From: an uncultured Bacteroidales bacterium
Lineage (GTDB): Bacteria; Bacteroidota; Bacteroidia; Bacteroidales; UBA932
DNA: 64,000 nt
Direction of reading: 5' to 3'
Assembly: GCA_900316955.1 (NCBI GenBank)
Contig: ONEX01000010.1
Span: forward strand, 1 to 64,000
Both the position numbers and the translations under genes were made by a program. Position 1 is the first letter of the stretch, and each line of letters starts with the position of its first letter. The notes under the pieces were generated by a model. The model was not told the DNA's origin, did not search any database, and saw only the letters and a program-made list of their open reading frames with translations. Positions 33,675-42,092 of this stretch are shown here, piece after piece.

Positions 33675-34988
33675 TTAGTTCTTCCAGTATTTGTCCACGA
33701 GGGCCTGCTTGATGCCGGTTTCGGCCGGGGTGAAGTACTTCGCGAACAGCTTCCAGGCGGTGTCCAGCATCTCGGTGATGGAGATGTTCACGTCGATGGC
33801 GAGCAGTTCGCGGGCGTAGTCCTTCGCGTAGTCCAGGCAGCGGACGTCGTAGTCGGAGAGGTCGAAACCGTTCTCCAGCTTGGTCTTCGCGTTCTGGGCG
33901 TCGGCGTACAGGCGGACGGAGGCGTTCATGACCTGGGAATGGTCTTCGCGCGTCTTCTTGTTCTGGACGAGCTGCTTCAGACGGGACAGGGAGCGGAACG
34001 GGTCGATGATGACCTTGCCGGTGTCGGTGTCCGCGCGGAGGAACAGCTGGCCCTCGGTGATGTAACCGGTGTTGTCCGGGATGGCGTGCGTGATGTCGCC
34101 GTCGTTCAGGGTGGTCACCGCGATGATGGTGATGGAACCCTCGGTCGGGAGCTGCACGGCCTTCTCGTAGATCTTCGCGAGGTCGGAGTACAGGGAGCCC
34201 GGCATGGAGTCCTTGGACGGGATCTGGTCCATGCGGTTGGACACGATGGACAGGGCGTCCGCGTACAGGGTCATGTCGGTCAGGAGCACGAGGACCTTCT
34301 CATTCTTGTCCACGGCGAAGTACTCGGCGGCGGTCAGGGCCATGTCCGGCACCAGGAGGCGCTCCACCGGGGGATTCTCGGTCGTGTTGATGAAGCAGAT
34401 GATCTTGTCCAGGGCGCCCGCGGCCTCGAAGGAGTTCTTGAAGAACAGGTAGTCGTCGTTGGAAAGGCCCATGCCGCCGAGGATGATCTTGTCCACGTCG
34501 GCGCGGAGGGCCACATCGGCCATCACCTGGTTGTAGGGCTGGTCCGGGTCGGCGAAGAACGGGATCTTCTGGCCGGACACGAGGGTGTTGTTCAGGTCGA
34601 TGCCGGCGATGCCGGTCGGGATGAGCTGAGACGGCTGGCGGCGCTTGTACGGGTTCACGGAAGGACCGCCGATCTGGCGCTCCTCGCCCTCGATCTCGGG
34701 ACCGCCGTCCAGCGGATGGCCGTAGGCGTCAAAGAAGCGGCCGGCGAGCTGGTCGGAGACCTTGAGCACGGGCGGTTCGCCGAGGAAGGTGACTTCAGCG
34801 TCGGTAGGGATGCCTTCGGTGCCGGAGAAGATCTGCAGGGTCACGACGTCGCCCTTGATGCGCACGACCTGGGCGAGCTTGCCGGCCACGACGGCCAGTT
34901 CGTCATTGGACACGCCCTTCGCGCGGAGCGAAACCGTCGCCTTGGTGATGCCTTCCAGCTGGGTGTAGACTCTTTGGTATGCTTTCAT
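33675..34988 (-). CDS. ntpB: V-type ATPase subunit B (regulatory)
   Basis: This 437-residue member of the rotary ATPase family lacks a canonical P-loop, as B subunits do. Matching segments include GRFFDAYGHPLDGGP, LIPTGIAGIDLNNTLVSGQK, ALTAAEYFA and DMTLYADALSIVSNRMDQIP. The ATG at 34988 (MKAYQRVYTQLEG) leaves a 4-bp gap from the ntpA stop. Confidence 0.95.
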   Translation of the reverse strand: MKAYQRVYTQLEGITKATVSLRAKGVSNDELAVVAGKLAQVVRIKGDVVTLQIFSGTEGIPTDAEVTFLGEPPVLKVSDQLAGRFFDAYGHPLDGGPEIEGEERQIGGPSVNPYKRRQPSQLIPTGIAGIDLNNTLVSGQKIPFFADPDQPYNQVMADVALRADVDKIILGGMGLSNDDYLFFKNSFEAAGALDKIICFINTTENPPVERLLVPDMALTAAEYFAVDKNEKVLVLLTDMTLYADALSIVSNRMDQIPSKDSMPGSLYSDLAKIYEKAVQLPTEGSITIIAVTTLNDGDITHAIPDNTGYITEGQLFLRADTDTGKVIIDPFRSLSRLKQLVQNKKTREDHSQVMNASVRLYADAQNAKTKLENGFDLSDYDVRCLDYAKDYARELLAIDVNISITEMLDTAWKLFAKYFTPAETGIKQALVDKYWKN

Positions 34989-34992
34989 GGTC

Positions 34993-36735
34993 TTATGCAA
35001 TCATTTGGTTGACGGTATCCTGGTAGCCCTGGAAGGCCTCGCCCTGGAACTCGGAGTAGTTCATCTGGCGGAGCACGTTGATCAGGTCCTTGAAGAAGGC
35101 CCGGCACTTCTCGAAGTCTTCGAAGTCATATTCCTTGTCGCAGATGCCCAGCACGAGGTCCAGCATGTAGCGCTGGCGCTCGATCGGGCACAGGGCGTCG
35201 ATCGCGTCGAAAGCGTCCTGCTGCAGGATGACGAAGTCCACGAGCTCGGACTTCCAGAAGTTCACGTGGTAGCTCATCGGCACGCCGTCGTCGCCGAGGA
35301 TGTTGATCTGCTCGCTGGCTTCCTTGCCGCGGCGGATGATGTTCTTGGCGGTCTTGACCTTGCCGACCCAGCCGGGTTCGACGGTCTCGTCCAGGTACGC
35401 CTCGATCTCCGGATACTCCAGGTACTTGGAGTAGGAATCCAGCGGGGAGACGGCCGGGTAGCGCTTCTGGTCGGCGCGGCTCTGCTCGAGGGCGTAGAAG
35501 CAGCGGGCGGCCTTCTTGGTGGACTCGGTGACGGGCTCCTTCAGGTTACCGCCGGCCGGGGACACCGTGCCGATGAAGGTGACGGCGCCGGTCTGGCCGT
35601 TGTTCAGCACGACCATGCCCGCGCGGGCGTAGAAGTTGGAGATGATGGCGGAAAGGTCCACCGGGAACGCGTCGGCGCCCGGGAGCTCCTCCATACGGTT
35701 GGACATTTCACGGAGGGCCTGGGCCCACCGGGAGGTGGAGTCCGCGAGGAGGAGGCACTTGAGGCCCATCGCGCGGTAGTATTCGCACAGGGTCATCGCG
35801 GTATAGACGGACGCCTCACGGGCGGCCACCGGCATGTTGGAGGTATTGCAGATGATGGTGGTGCGCTCCATCAGGTGGCGTCCGGTGTGCGGGTCGATCA
35901 GCTCCGGGAACTCGGTGAAGATTTCCACGACCTCGTTCGCGCGCTCGCCGCAGGCCGCCATGACGATGACGTCGGCGTCGCCCTGCTTCGCGATGGCGTG
36001 CTGGAGGACCGTCTTGCCGCAGCCGAACGGGCCCGGGATGAAGCCCGTGCCGCCTTCGGCGATGGGGTTCAGCGTGTCGATCACGCGGACGCCCGTCTCC
36101 ATGATGCGGTTGGGACGCGGCTTCTCCTTGTAGCCCTTGATGGCCACCTTGACGGGCCATTTCTGGGTCATCGTGACATTGACATCCTCGCCGTCGGCCC
36201 CGGTCAGGACTGCGATGACGGTGTCGATGTTGTACTGTCCGGCGGGAACGACGGACTTCACGGTGTACGCGCCCTGGAAGGAGAACGGGACCATGATCTT
36301 GTGGGGAAGCCAGCCTTCCTTGACCTCGCCCAGCCAGTCGGCCGCGATGACCTTGTCACCGGGCTTGGCGATGGGGGTGAAGTCCCAGAGTTTCTCGTGG
36401 TCCAGCGGGTCGGTGTATTCGCCGCGCTTGAGGAAGACGCTCTCCATCGTGGTGAGGTCGTTCTGCAGGCCGTCGTAGACGCTGGAAAGCAAGCCCGGAC
36501 CCAGGGTGACCTGGAGCATCCGTCCTTCGAACTCGACCTTGTCACCGCCCCGGAGGCCGCGGGTGCTCTCGAACACCTGTACGGAGGCGTACTTCCCGTT
36601 GACCTTGATGACTTCGGCCATCATCTTGACGCCGGAGAGGTCGATGTAGCAGATTTCGTTCTCCGCCACCGGTCCGTCCACCAGTACGGTCACAAGGTTC
36701 GAGACGATACCCGTAACAATACCTGTAGTTTTCAT
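34993..36735 (-). CDS. ntpA: V-type ATPase subunit A (catalytic)
   Basis: This 580-residue catalytic subunit has the P-loop GPFGCGKT (235-242), followed by MAACGERANEVVEIF and DSTSRWAQALREMSNRMEE. The extra non-homologous region of A subunits precedes the P-loop (about 110-190). It is an ATP-driven ion pump or synthase together with ntpB, D, E, I and K. Confidence 0.97.
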   Translation of the reverse strand: MKTTGIVTGIVSNLVTVLVDGPVAENEICYIDLSGVKMMAEVIKVNGKYASVQVFESTRGLRGGDKVEFEGRMLQVTLGPGLLSSVYDGLQNDLTTMESVFLKRGEYTDPLDHEKLWDFTPIAKPGDKVIAADWLGEVKEGWLPHKIMVPFSFQGAYTVKSVVPAGQYNIDTVIAVLTGADGEDVNVTMTQKWPVKVAIKGYKEKPRPNRIMETGVRVIDTLNPIAEGGTGFIPGPFGCGKTVLQHAIAKQGDADVIVMAACGERANEVVEIFTEFPELIDPHTGRHLMERTTIICNTSNMPVAAREASVYTAMTLCEYYRAMGLKCLLLADSTSRWAQALREMSNRMEELPGADAFPVDLSAIISNFYARAGMVVLNNGQTGAVTFIGTVSPAGGNLKEPVTESTKKAARCFYALEQSRADQKRYPAVSPLDSYSKYLEYPEIEAYLDETVEPGWVGKVKTAKNIIRRGKEASEQINILGDDGVPMSYHVNFWKSELVDFVILQQDAFDAIDALCPIERQRYMLDLVLGICDKEYDFEDFEKCRAFFKDLINVLRQMNYSEFQGEAFQGYQDTVNQMIA

Positions 36736-36757
36736 TCGATCTATCTTTAAATAATTA

Positions 36758-37399
36758 TTATTCGGAATACTTGACGCCCTTGTAGGTGCCGCGGACGTCC
36801 TTCAGGAGGCGGCGGAACACGTCCCGTCCCACTTCCTCGTCCAGGTTCAGCCAGCGGGTCACGATGTGGAGCTTGGCGATGTAGGCGAGGACGGCTTCGA
36901 TGTCGAAGTAGTGGAACGTCGAGAGGCTGTCGACCTTGTCCCAGAGGAGGTCGTCCAGCTCTTTCTCGCGGGAGACGAGGTCTTTTTCGGCCAGGATGTT
37001 GTCCACCTTGAGCGCTTCCTCGAACTCGCCGCCCGTGAAGCGGAAGCCGTCGATGTCCACGTCCTCCGCCTCGGGATCCTCCCCGGTCATCACGTCCTGG
37101 TCGGGCTCGCGGCCCAGCTGGGCGTTCAGGTAGCGGACCTTGGCGTTGCGGAGGTTCAGGTCGAACCGGAAATACTCCCGGAGGAAGCGGTTCCGGTGCT
37201 TGAGGGCCGCTGCGTAGAAGTCCGCGTTCAGCTCCTTGTCGGAGAAGCCCTTCAGCAGGAATTCCACGAGGCCCTGGTCCTTTTCGTCAAGGTCCCGCTT
37301 GATGTCGGAGATCACCGAGTTGAACCCGGCCTGACCGGCGTACTTGAAGTCCATGGTCAGGTAGGGGAGACTCGAGATGATATATTCGAAATTGCTCAT
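36758..37399 (-). CDS. DUF2764 protein of the V-ATPase operon (candidate C/d-subunit equivalent)
   Basis: This 213-residue helical protein starts EYIISSLPYLTMDFK and contains HRNRFLREYFRFDLNLRNAK and AVLAYIAKLHIVTRWLNLD. The 7-gene order E-DUF2764-A-B-D-I-K is the one I know from Bacteroidota, spirochaete and chlamydial V-ATPase operons. No NtpC, F or G gene is present, so DUF2764 may replace the C/d subunit that links shaft to ring. That is inference from position. Its start overlaps the ntpE stop by 4 bp. Confidence 0.8.
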   Translation of the reverse strand: MSNFEYIISSLPYLTMDFKYAGQAGFNSVISDIKRDLDEKDQGLVEFLLKGFSDKELNADFYAAALKHRNRFLREYFRFDLNLRNAKVRYLNAQLGREPDQDVMTGEDPEAEDVDIDGFRFTGGEFEEALKVDNILAEKDLVSREKELDDLLWDKVDSLSTFHYFDIEAVLAYIAKLHIVTRWLNLDEEVGRDVFRRLLKDVRGTYKGVKYSE

Positions 37400-37998
37400 C
37401 CGAACAGGAGTTTCTTCGTCGCGGGCCGCAGGTAGCTGCCGATGAGGTCCTTGAAGGTGTCGTCCGTGAGGCTCACGAAATAGCCGCCGTCCTTGGGGCC
37501 GATCTTGAATCCGCCGGCGACCTTCTTGGAGAAGGAGGCGTCGACGCCCTTGCCGAGGAGCTTGCCGAGCTCGTTCTTGACGAAGGGCTCGAGCGCGGCC
37601 TTCAGGCTTTCCGGAAGGATGAGGGAGAGGTCCGCGGGCTCGTCGGCGGAGAATTTCTGCGCCACGGCGGTGATGATGCCCTTGAGGTAGTCTTCATTGG
37701 CGAGGGCCTTGTCCACGGTGCCGTCCACGACTTTCGCGACCACGAGGTTCTCGATGTCCGCGCGGGTGGCCTGGACGGCCTGCTGGGCGGCCATCTTCAC
37801 GTCGCCCTCGACCTTGACCTTGAAGTCCTCGGCGTCCTTGCGGGCCTTGGCGAGGATGGCCTCGGCCTCTTCCTGCGCCTGCTTCACGATGCCTTCGGCC
37901 TCGGACTGGGCTTTCTGGAGAAGGGCTTCGCCGTCCTGTTTTCCCTTGGCGAGACCTTCCTCGTACAGCTTCTGGGTGAGTTCTTGGAGTTTGTCCAT
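37396..37998 (-). CDS. ntpE: V-type ATPase subunit E (peripheral stalk)
   Basis: This 200-residue protein has an N-terminal Ala/Glu/Lys-rich coiled coil (about 10-85; ALLQKAQSEAEGIVKQAQEE) and a globular C-terminal domain with LPESLKAAL and GGFKIGPKDGGYFVSLTDD. It is the first gene of the operon and would join the catalytic head to subunit I. Confidence 0.9.
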   Translation of the reverse strand: MDKLQELTQKLYEEGLAKGKQDGEALLQKAQSEAEGIVKQAQEEAEAILAKARKDAEDFKVKVEGDVKMAAQQAVQATRADIENLVVAKVVDGTVDKALANEDYLKGIITAVAQKFSADEPADLSLILPESLKAALEPFVKNELGKLLGKGVDASFSKKVAGGFKIGPKDGGYFVSLTDDTFKDLIGSYLRPATKKLLFG

Positions 37999-38041
37999 AT
38001 CGTATCAGTGTTTGTTTATTAGTCTTCGGTTATCTAACCAA

Positions 38042-38049
38042 CAAATATA
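38042..38049 (-). promoter_or_regulatory. -7 element of the V-ATPase operon
   Basis: TATATTTG on the minus strand lies 44 bp upstream of ntpE and fits TAnnTTTG. A -33 box at standard spacing is not clear. Confidence 0.5.
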
Positions 38050-38104
38050 ATAAAAAATGGCCAAAACTCAAGGTTCCGGCCAAAAAACGAAGGGAGAATG
38101 TCAA

Positions 38105-39382
38105 TTAAAAAAGGTACGTCGTCGCCATCGAGACGGTCAGGTCGGACAATTGGGGGTTGAAACCCTTGCCCACTTCCAGGGAAAGGATGAAATTCGTGTT
38201 CATATGGATCTTGCCGCCGATGCCGGCGCTGCCGTGGATCCGCTCGGTGGCATCCTGCCAGAGCGGGCGGCTGTCCGTCAGGGGCCTCAGCTTCCGGTGC
38301 TCGTCGCCCCGGAATTCCCGGGTGATGGCGGCCACGTCGAAGAAAGGGTTGACGACCAGGTCGAAATGCTGCTTGAACAGATTGAACTGCAGGACTTTGG
38401 CGCGGAGCTCGAAGTTGCCCCAGGCATAGCCCGCGGCCATCAGCCGGTTGTACTTGTAGCCCCGGACGGTGTAGCGGCTTCCGAGGCCCTCGAACTCCTC
38501 GTACTGGTAGATCAGGTTGGATATCTCGTTGAGGTTGTACCACGGCATCTCCCCGGCGAACTGGTGCTGGAACCCCAGGTGGTAGGCGAATGTGAGGCGG
38601 CCGAAGATGAGGGGCACATAGTGCCGGAACTGGCCGACGAACTGCGCGTAGTGGTATTGCTTGTGGGAAAGGTCCGCGACGCCATTGACATACGCCTCCC
38701 AGTACATGCCCTTGTTCGGCACCCATTCCACGTCCCGGCTGTCGTAGGTCAGGCCCAGGCGCCCTTCCAGGCTGGTCCCGCCCCGGGCTTCCTCGGGCCG
38801 GATCAGATGGACGGCCTGGTAATACCGGTACAGCGTCTCCCCGTTGTCATAGTTCTTGAGGTCGAAATCCGAGATGCGGACGTTCCGCACGAGCGCGCCG
38901 GCCATCCAGCTCAGCTTCCCCCGGATGGGCTTCTGGAATGTCGCCACCGCCCGCAGCACCTGCCGATGGTCCGTGTAATAGGCCTCGCGCGTGTCCGCGT
39001 TGAGGTCCAGCTCCCGGAAATAGGGCGAATGGAGGCCGTTGAATCCGTAGAAGTTGTTCATTGACGCATCCCGGTAGGTGAGCGATCCCGTCACCCGGGC
39101 GCCTTTCACGAGCGTCTTGGAATCGAAAAGCCCGTGCAGATACCACGACCCCTTCGTCGCCCACGCCCCGCTCACCGCAATATGATGCTGGAAATTCGGA
39201 TAATCCGTTCCGTCCCCATAGTAGAAGAAATCGCAGAACGCGCCCAGGTTCAGCCCGATGTCCGAATTGTAGCTCACATCCGGAAACGGCGTGAACACCC
39301 ACCCCGTCTCGGGCTCCTCCTGCGCCCCCGCCGCAAGGGCGGTCATCCCGGCGGCCACGACGGCTGTCAAAAACTTTTTCAT
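38105..39382 (-). CDS. Omp85/BamA-TamA-like outer-membrane barrel protein
   Basis: This 425-residue protein has a signal peptide (MKKFLTAVVAAGMTALAAGA). No POTRA-like domains are visible; the barrel appears to start soon after the signal peptide. The segment GSRYTVRGYKYNRLMAAGYA contains the VRGY motif of the Omp85 barrel lid loop, and it ends LSDLTVSMATTYLF with a terminal Phe. Such POTRA-less barrels are common in Bacteroidota and their roles are unknown. The ATG at 39382 begins the signal peptide. Confidence 0.78.
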   Translation of the reverse strand: MKKFLTAVVAAGMTALAAGAQEEPETGWVFTPFPDVSYNSDIGLNLGAFCDFFYYGDGTDYPNFQHHIAVSGAWATKGSWYLHGLFDSKTLVKGARVTGSLTYRDASMNNFYGFNGLHSPYFRELDLNADTREAYYTDHRQVLRAVATFQKPIRGKLSWMAGALVRNVRISDFDLKNYDNGETLYRYYQAVHLIRPEEARGGTSLEGRLGLTYDSRDVEWVPNKGMYWEAYVNGVADLSHKQYHYAQFVGQFRHYVPLIFGRLTFAYHLGFQHQFAGEMPWYNLNEISNLIYQYEEFEGLGSRYTVRGYKYNRLMAAGYAWGNFELRAKVLQFNLFKQHFDLVVNPFFDVAAITREFRGDEHRKLRPLTDSRPLWQDATERIHGSAGIGGKIHMNTNFILSLEVGKGFNPQLSDLTVSMATTYLF

Positions 39383-39558
39383 CCCGTGTCTTTTGTTCCG
39401 GACAAAGATAACCATTTCCCACCAAAAAAACACCGGGGGCCTGCCGGGCCCTGCCCCGGGGCCATGCCAATGCCGTGCCCGGCGCTGTCGGGGGGGCAGT
39501 ACGCTATGCTTCGTAATATGCTGATAGTTAGTATATTATTTAGCCTCCGTGCTAACCC

Positions 39559-40422
39559 CTAATACTCCAGCAGGAACCCGATGCTCCACGTCCTGTACTC
39601 CGGTCCATGCGGCGCGGTAAAAGCAGGTGTCGGGCTATAACGGAATCGTACGCCGAACCCGTTACAGGTGAGCGAAGTCATCAGGTCGACGGTTGCCAGG
39701 TTGGGCTTGATGTTGTCCACGAGTTCAATGACATGATTCCCGTTCAAATGATAGTGGGTACGTGTGTGGTTGACCAAGTTCCAATGCAGTTCGGCGCCGG
39801 CTGATGCCCTCCACGAGAGATTCTTTCCAAACACGAACGTGTATTGCAGCGGCAGAGAGTAGCGGAGCCTCAGGATGGTAGAGGTCCCCAGCTTCGAGGC
39901 ACCGGCTGGATAATCAACCCAGGAGAGCATTCCGCTTGTCTGTGATAAGTGTTGTTCGTTATTCTGGATTTCTGTCATCGCATAACCGACCGTCCACCCC
40001 AACGAGAGATAGTGATTCTTCAAACCGGGATAGTACCTTAGGCTGATTATCCCGAGATCCGCGGAATTCTCCCGCGTTTTCCAATGACCGAACAGATCCT
40101 CACCACCTAATACGCCCTCGAAGAGCCCTACCTCTTCCATACCGAGTAAGGCGATCTTCCAATGGGAAAGATTTTTCTTCCGGGTAAAGGGTGTCTCGAA
40201 GTTCAATCGGTCGGAAACCGCTTCCACCTCCGAACCAGCCTTCAAGGAATTCGAATAATGGAAATCCGGCTTGTCCGCAGTCCCGTCGATACTGACGGAA
40301 AGGCTCCCGGGCGATGAAATCACCTGTACGGAGGAAGGGTTTTCAATGCGCAGGGTGTCTGCCAATTGGGCTTGAGCAACAGCCGGAATCAGGGCAAGAA
40401 CCCAGACAATTATTCTTTTCAT
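39559..40422 (-). CDS. Secreted barrel-like protein of the sigma-factor operon
   Basis: This 287-residue protein has a signal peptide (MKRIIVWVLALIPAVAQA). The rest is rich in amphipathic strands (LRLRYSLPLQYTFVFGKNLS, YRTWSIGFLLEY) and ends in a tyrosine, consistent with an outer-membrane barrel. It is the last gene of an operon with a sigma factor, an anti-sigma factor and a small secreted protein, so it may be the regulon's envelope effector. No family is recognised. Confidence 0.65.
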   Translation of the reverse strand: MKRIIVWVLALIPAVAQAQLADTLRIENPSSVQVISSPGSLSVSIDGTADKPDFHYSNSLKAGSEVEAVSDRLNFETPFTRKKNLSHWKIALLGMEEVGLFEGVLGGEDLFGHWKTRENSADLGIISLRYYPGLKNHYLSLGWTVGYAMTEIQNNEQHLSQTSGMLSWVDYPAGASKLGTSTILRLRYSLPLQYTFVFGKNLSWRASAGAELHWNLVNHTRTHYHLNGNHVIELVDNIKPNLATVDLMTSLTCNGFGVRFRYSPTPAFTAPHGPEYRTWSIGFLLEY

Positions 40423-40435
40423 ATGCGATAAGTTG

Positions 40436-40912
40436 TTAATTCTTAAACAATTGCTTCAATTCATCCAAGGTTGCGTCGCCGGACATATATACCAGCGTAA
40501 CGTCATAGCGGGTTTCCTTTGGGAACACCTGTAAACAAAGGTATTTGTTTCCTTCCACCGGCATATCGTACCGGGAGGAATGGACTTCTGCTCGGAAGCG
40601 GAACAAGGCGTATGTCAATACACCACCGGTATACTCACTTTGCCGGTCTTCAGCCCCCTTCCCATCCTCGAGCAATAGTGCTTGGATGCGTGACAACTCT
40701 GCTGGCGTGGCTGTGAACTTCACACTTCGGAATACGCGGAGTTTATAGGGAGCCAACTGGGTTCCATTGATGTATGTTTCCTTGATCCGGGAAGATGGAA
40801 TCAATTTCCCGTCGAACACTGGATTTATTCCGTACCCGGATTGAGCTGACAACTGAATCACGGCTAACAGCGCCCAAAGCGCAAGGATCATCCGTTTCAT
40901 CATCATATTCAT
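40436..40912 (-). CDS. Small secreted protein (possibly the DUF6108 family)
   Basis: This 158-residue protein has a signal peptide (MKRMILALWALLAVIQLSAQ) and a compact alpha/beta mature part (RVFRSVKFTATPAELSRIQ, YDVTLVYMSGDATLDELKQL). I recall similar Bacteroidota proteins beside ECF sigma/anti-sigma genes, but the family name is uncertain. Its start overlaps the anti-sigma stop by 4 bp. Confidence 0.6.
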   Translation of the reverse strand: MNMMMKRMILALWALLAVIQLSAQSGYGINPVFDGKLIPSSRIKETYINGTQLAPYKLRVFRSVKFTATPAELSRIQALLLEDGKGAEDRQSEYTGGVLTYALFRFRAEVHSSRYDMPVEGNKYLCLQVFPKETRYDVTLVYMSGDATLDELKQLFKN

Positions 40913-41343
40913 TTCAAAAGGGTTTCCAATTCTTTCTCAATGTCTGGCGCAGTACCGAACAGACTGGAGAGGGTGGCCTCCATGCTTTCCAGTGCGAGTT
41001 CTTTGTCTGTGCTCTTTTCACCGTATGCCAGTATGTAGCATTGATTCTGGCGCTGGTTGTACAGGCCGATGGCTGCGACCAGGGCCAGGCTGGCGGCGAC
41101 GACGATGGCCGCCCAGGCGAGCCGGTGCGTGGTTCGCCGTTGCCGCGCGGGCCGGTGGTTCTCTTCCTGCGCCCCGTACACGGCTTTCCCCGTCGCGAAG
41201 AAGCCGGCCACCACTTTTATTTCATCGAAGTCGGGATCGTCGGTCGATGCCAGGAAGGCTTTCAACGCGCGCTCCTCGTCCTCGGTGAGGAGGGCGTCGA
41301 ACCAGCGCTCGGAAAGGTCTATGTAATATGCCTTATTCTTCAT
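40909..41343 (-). CDS. Anti-sigma factor-like single-pass membrane protein
   Basis: This 144-residue protein has a soluble N-terminal part (YYIDLSERWFDALLTEDEER), one membrane helix (LAWAAIVVAASLALVAAIGL) and a periplasmic C-terminal part. Its start lies inside the last codons of the sigma gene (11-bp overlap). This layout is typical of anti-sigma factors that hold their ECF partner at the membrane. No zinc-binding HxxxCxxC motif is present. Confidence 0.72.
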   Translation of the reverse strand: MKNKAYYIDLSERWFDALLTEDEERALKAFLASTDDPDFDEIKVVAGFFATGKAVYGAQEENHRPARQRRTTHRLAWAAIVVAASLALVAAIGLYNQRQNQCYILAYGEKSTDKELALESMEATLSSLFGTAPDIEKELETLLK

Positions 41344-41809
41344 GGTATCGTTTTCTGTATTGTTCTCGAATGGTTTTTCGGGCTCTGGAGAGTTGCATCC
41401 GTACAGCAGGGGGCTGCATGCCTAGATCTTCTGCTATCTTTTCCAAAGTGACACCTTCGTATTCGTGCCGCCGGATGATTTGTCTCTGGATATCGGTCAA
41501 TGCTGTAGTGACCATCTCCTCGACCTGCCGGAACCGTGTCTCCAGGTCTTCGGTATCTTCTTCCGGCAGGTCTCCCGCGAGCGGTACCGTCTTTCGCTTC
41601 CGGAGCTGGTCGATGGACACGTTCCGCACCGTCCTGGTCAACAGTGCTTCCGCCTCCTTTTCGTTCCGCACCGGGTAGCGCCCCCAAAGTTTCAAGAAAG
41701 CGTCCTGCAAGGCATCCTCGGCCGCTTCTGCGTCCGCGAGCACTTTCCCCGCCCGAGCCTTCAGCCGCAGTCGGATCCGCTGGTATGTCTCTGTCAGGAT
41801 GTCTGCCAT
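41333..41809 (-). CDS. ECF-type RNA polymerase sigma factor
   Basis: This 158-residue protein has sigma region 2 (AEAAEDALQDAFLKLWGRYP, then TRTVRNVSIDQLRKRK) and region 4 (LTDIQRQIIRRHEYEGVTLE, KIAEDLGMQPPAVRMQLSRA). I use the ATG at 41809 (MADILTETYQRIRLRLKARA). It heads an operon with an anti-sigma factor and two secreted proteins, which it probably regulates along with itself. Confidence 0.85.
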   Translation of the reverse strand: MADILTETYQRIRLRLKARAGKVLADAEAAEDALQDAFLKLWGRYPVRNEKEAEALLTRTVRNVSIDQLRKRKTVPLAGDLPEEDTEDLETRFRQVEEMVTTALTDIQRQIIRRHEYEGVTLEKIAEDLGMQPPAVRMQLSRARKTIREQYRKRYHEE

Positions 41810-41906
41810 CTTGTTGTTTCTCTGCCCTTTAAACGCAAAGATGGACAAAATGTAACAAGAAACACATAAAATACCTACTGAAACAACACAAGTTATCAAC
41901 AATCCC

Positions 41907-42086
41907 TTGCAGATTGCGGGCGGCGTCGTGCCCTATGGACCGGAGAATCGGGAAGTGGTGGCCGTCAAGGGGCTCGATCATTTCGTCATCGAGGTGCTGT
42001 ACCTGCTGCGAAACCCTTTCAAGGCAAAGATCTGTTACCCGGGCGACTACCCGTGGAGTTCGGTCGGAATGTACTTTTCCAGGCGC
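41907..42086 (+). pseudogene. REP-associated (IS200-like) tyrosine transposase remnant
   Basis: The plus strand encodes about 60 residues ending DHFVIEVLYLLRNPFKAKIC and YPGDYPWSSVGMYFSR, which resemble the C-terminal part of Y1/RAYT transposases (the Y-LRNP-KA ... YPWSS-YF pattern). The N-terminal HUH site is missing and the frame runs on into the antisense of the ABC-F gene, so it is a fragment. It matters because REP-like palindromes occur several times in this window. Confidence 0.6.
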
Positions 42087-42092
42087 GGCCCG

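Noticed and set aside
39383-39558. Possible gene or terminator between the two barrel genes
   Set aside because: Low-complexity GC-rich stretch with short palindromes only; no start signal or convincing terminator.
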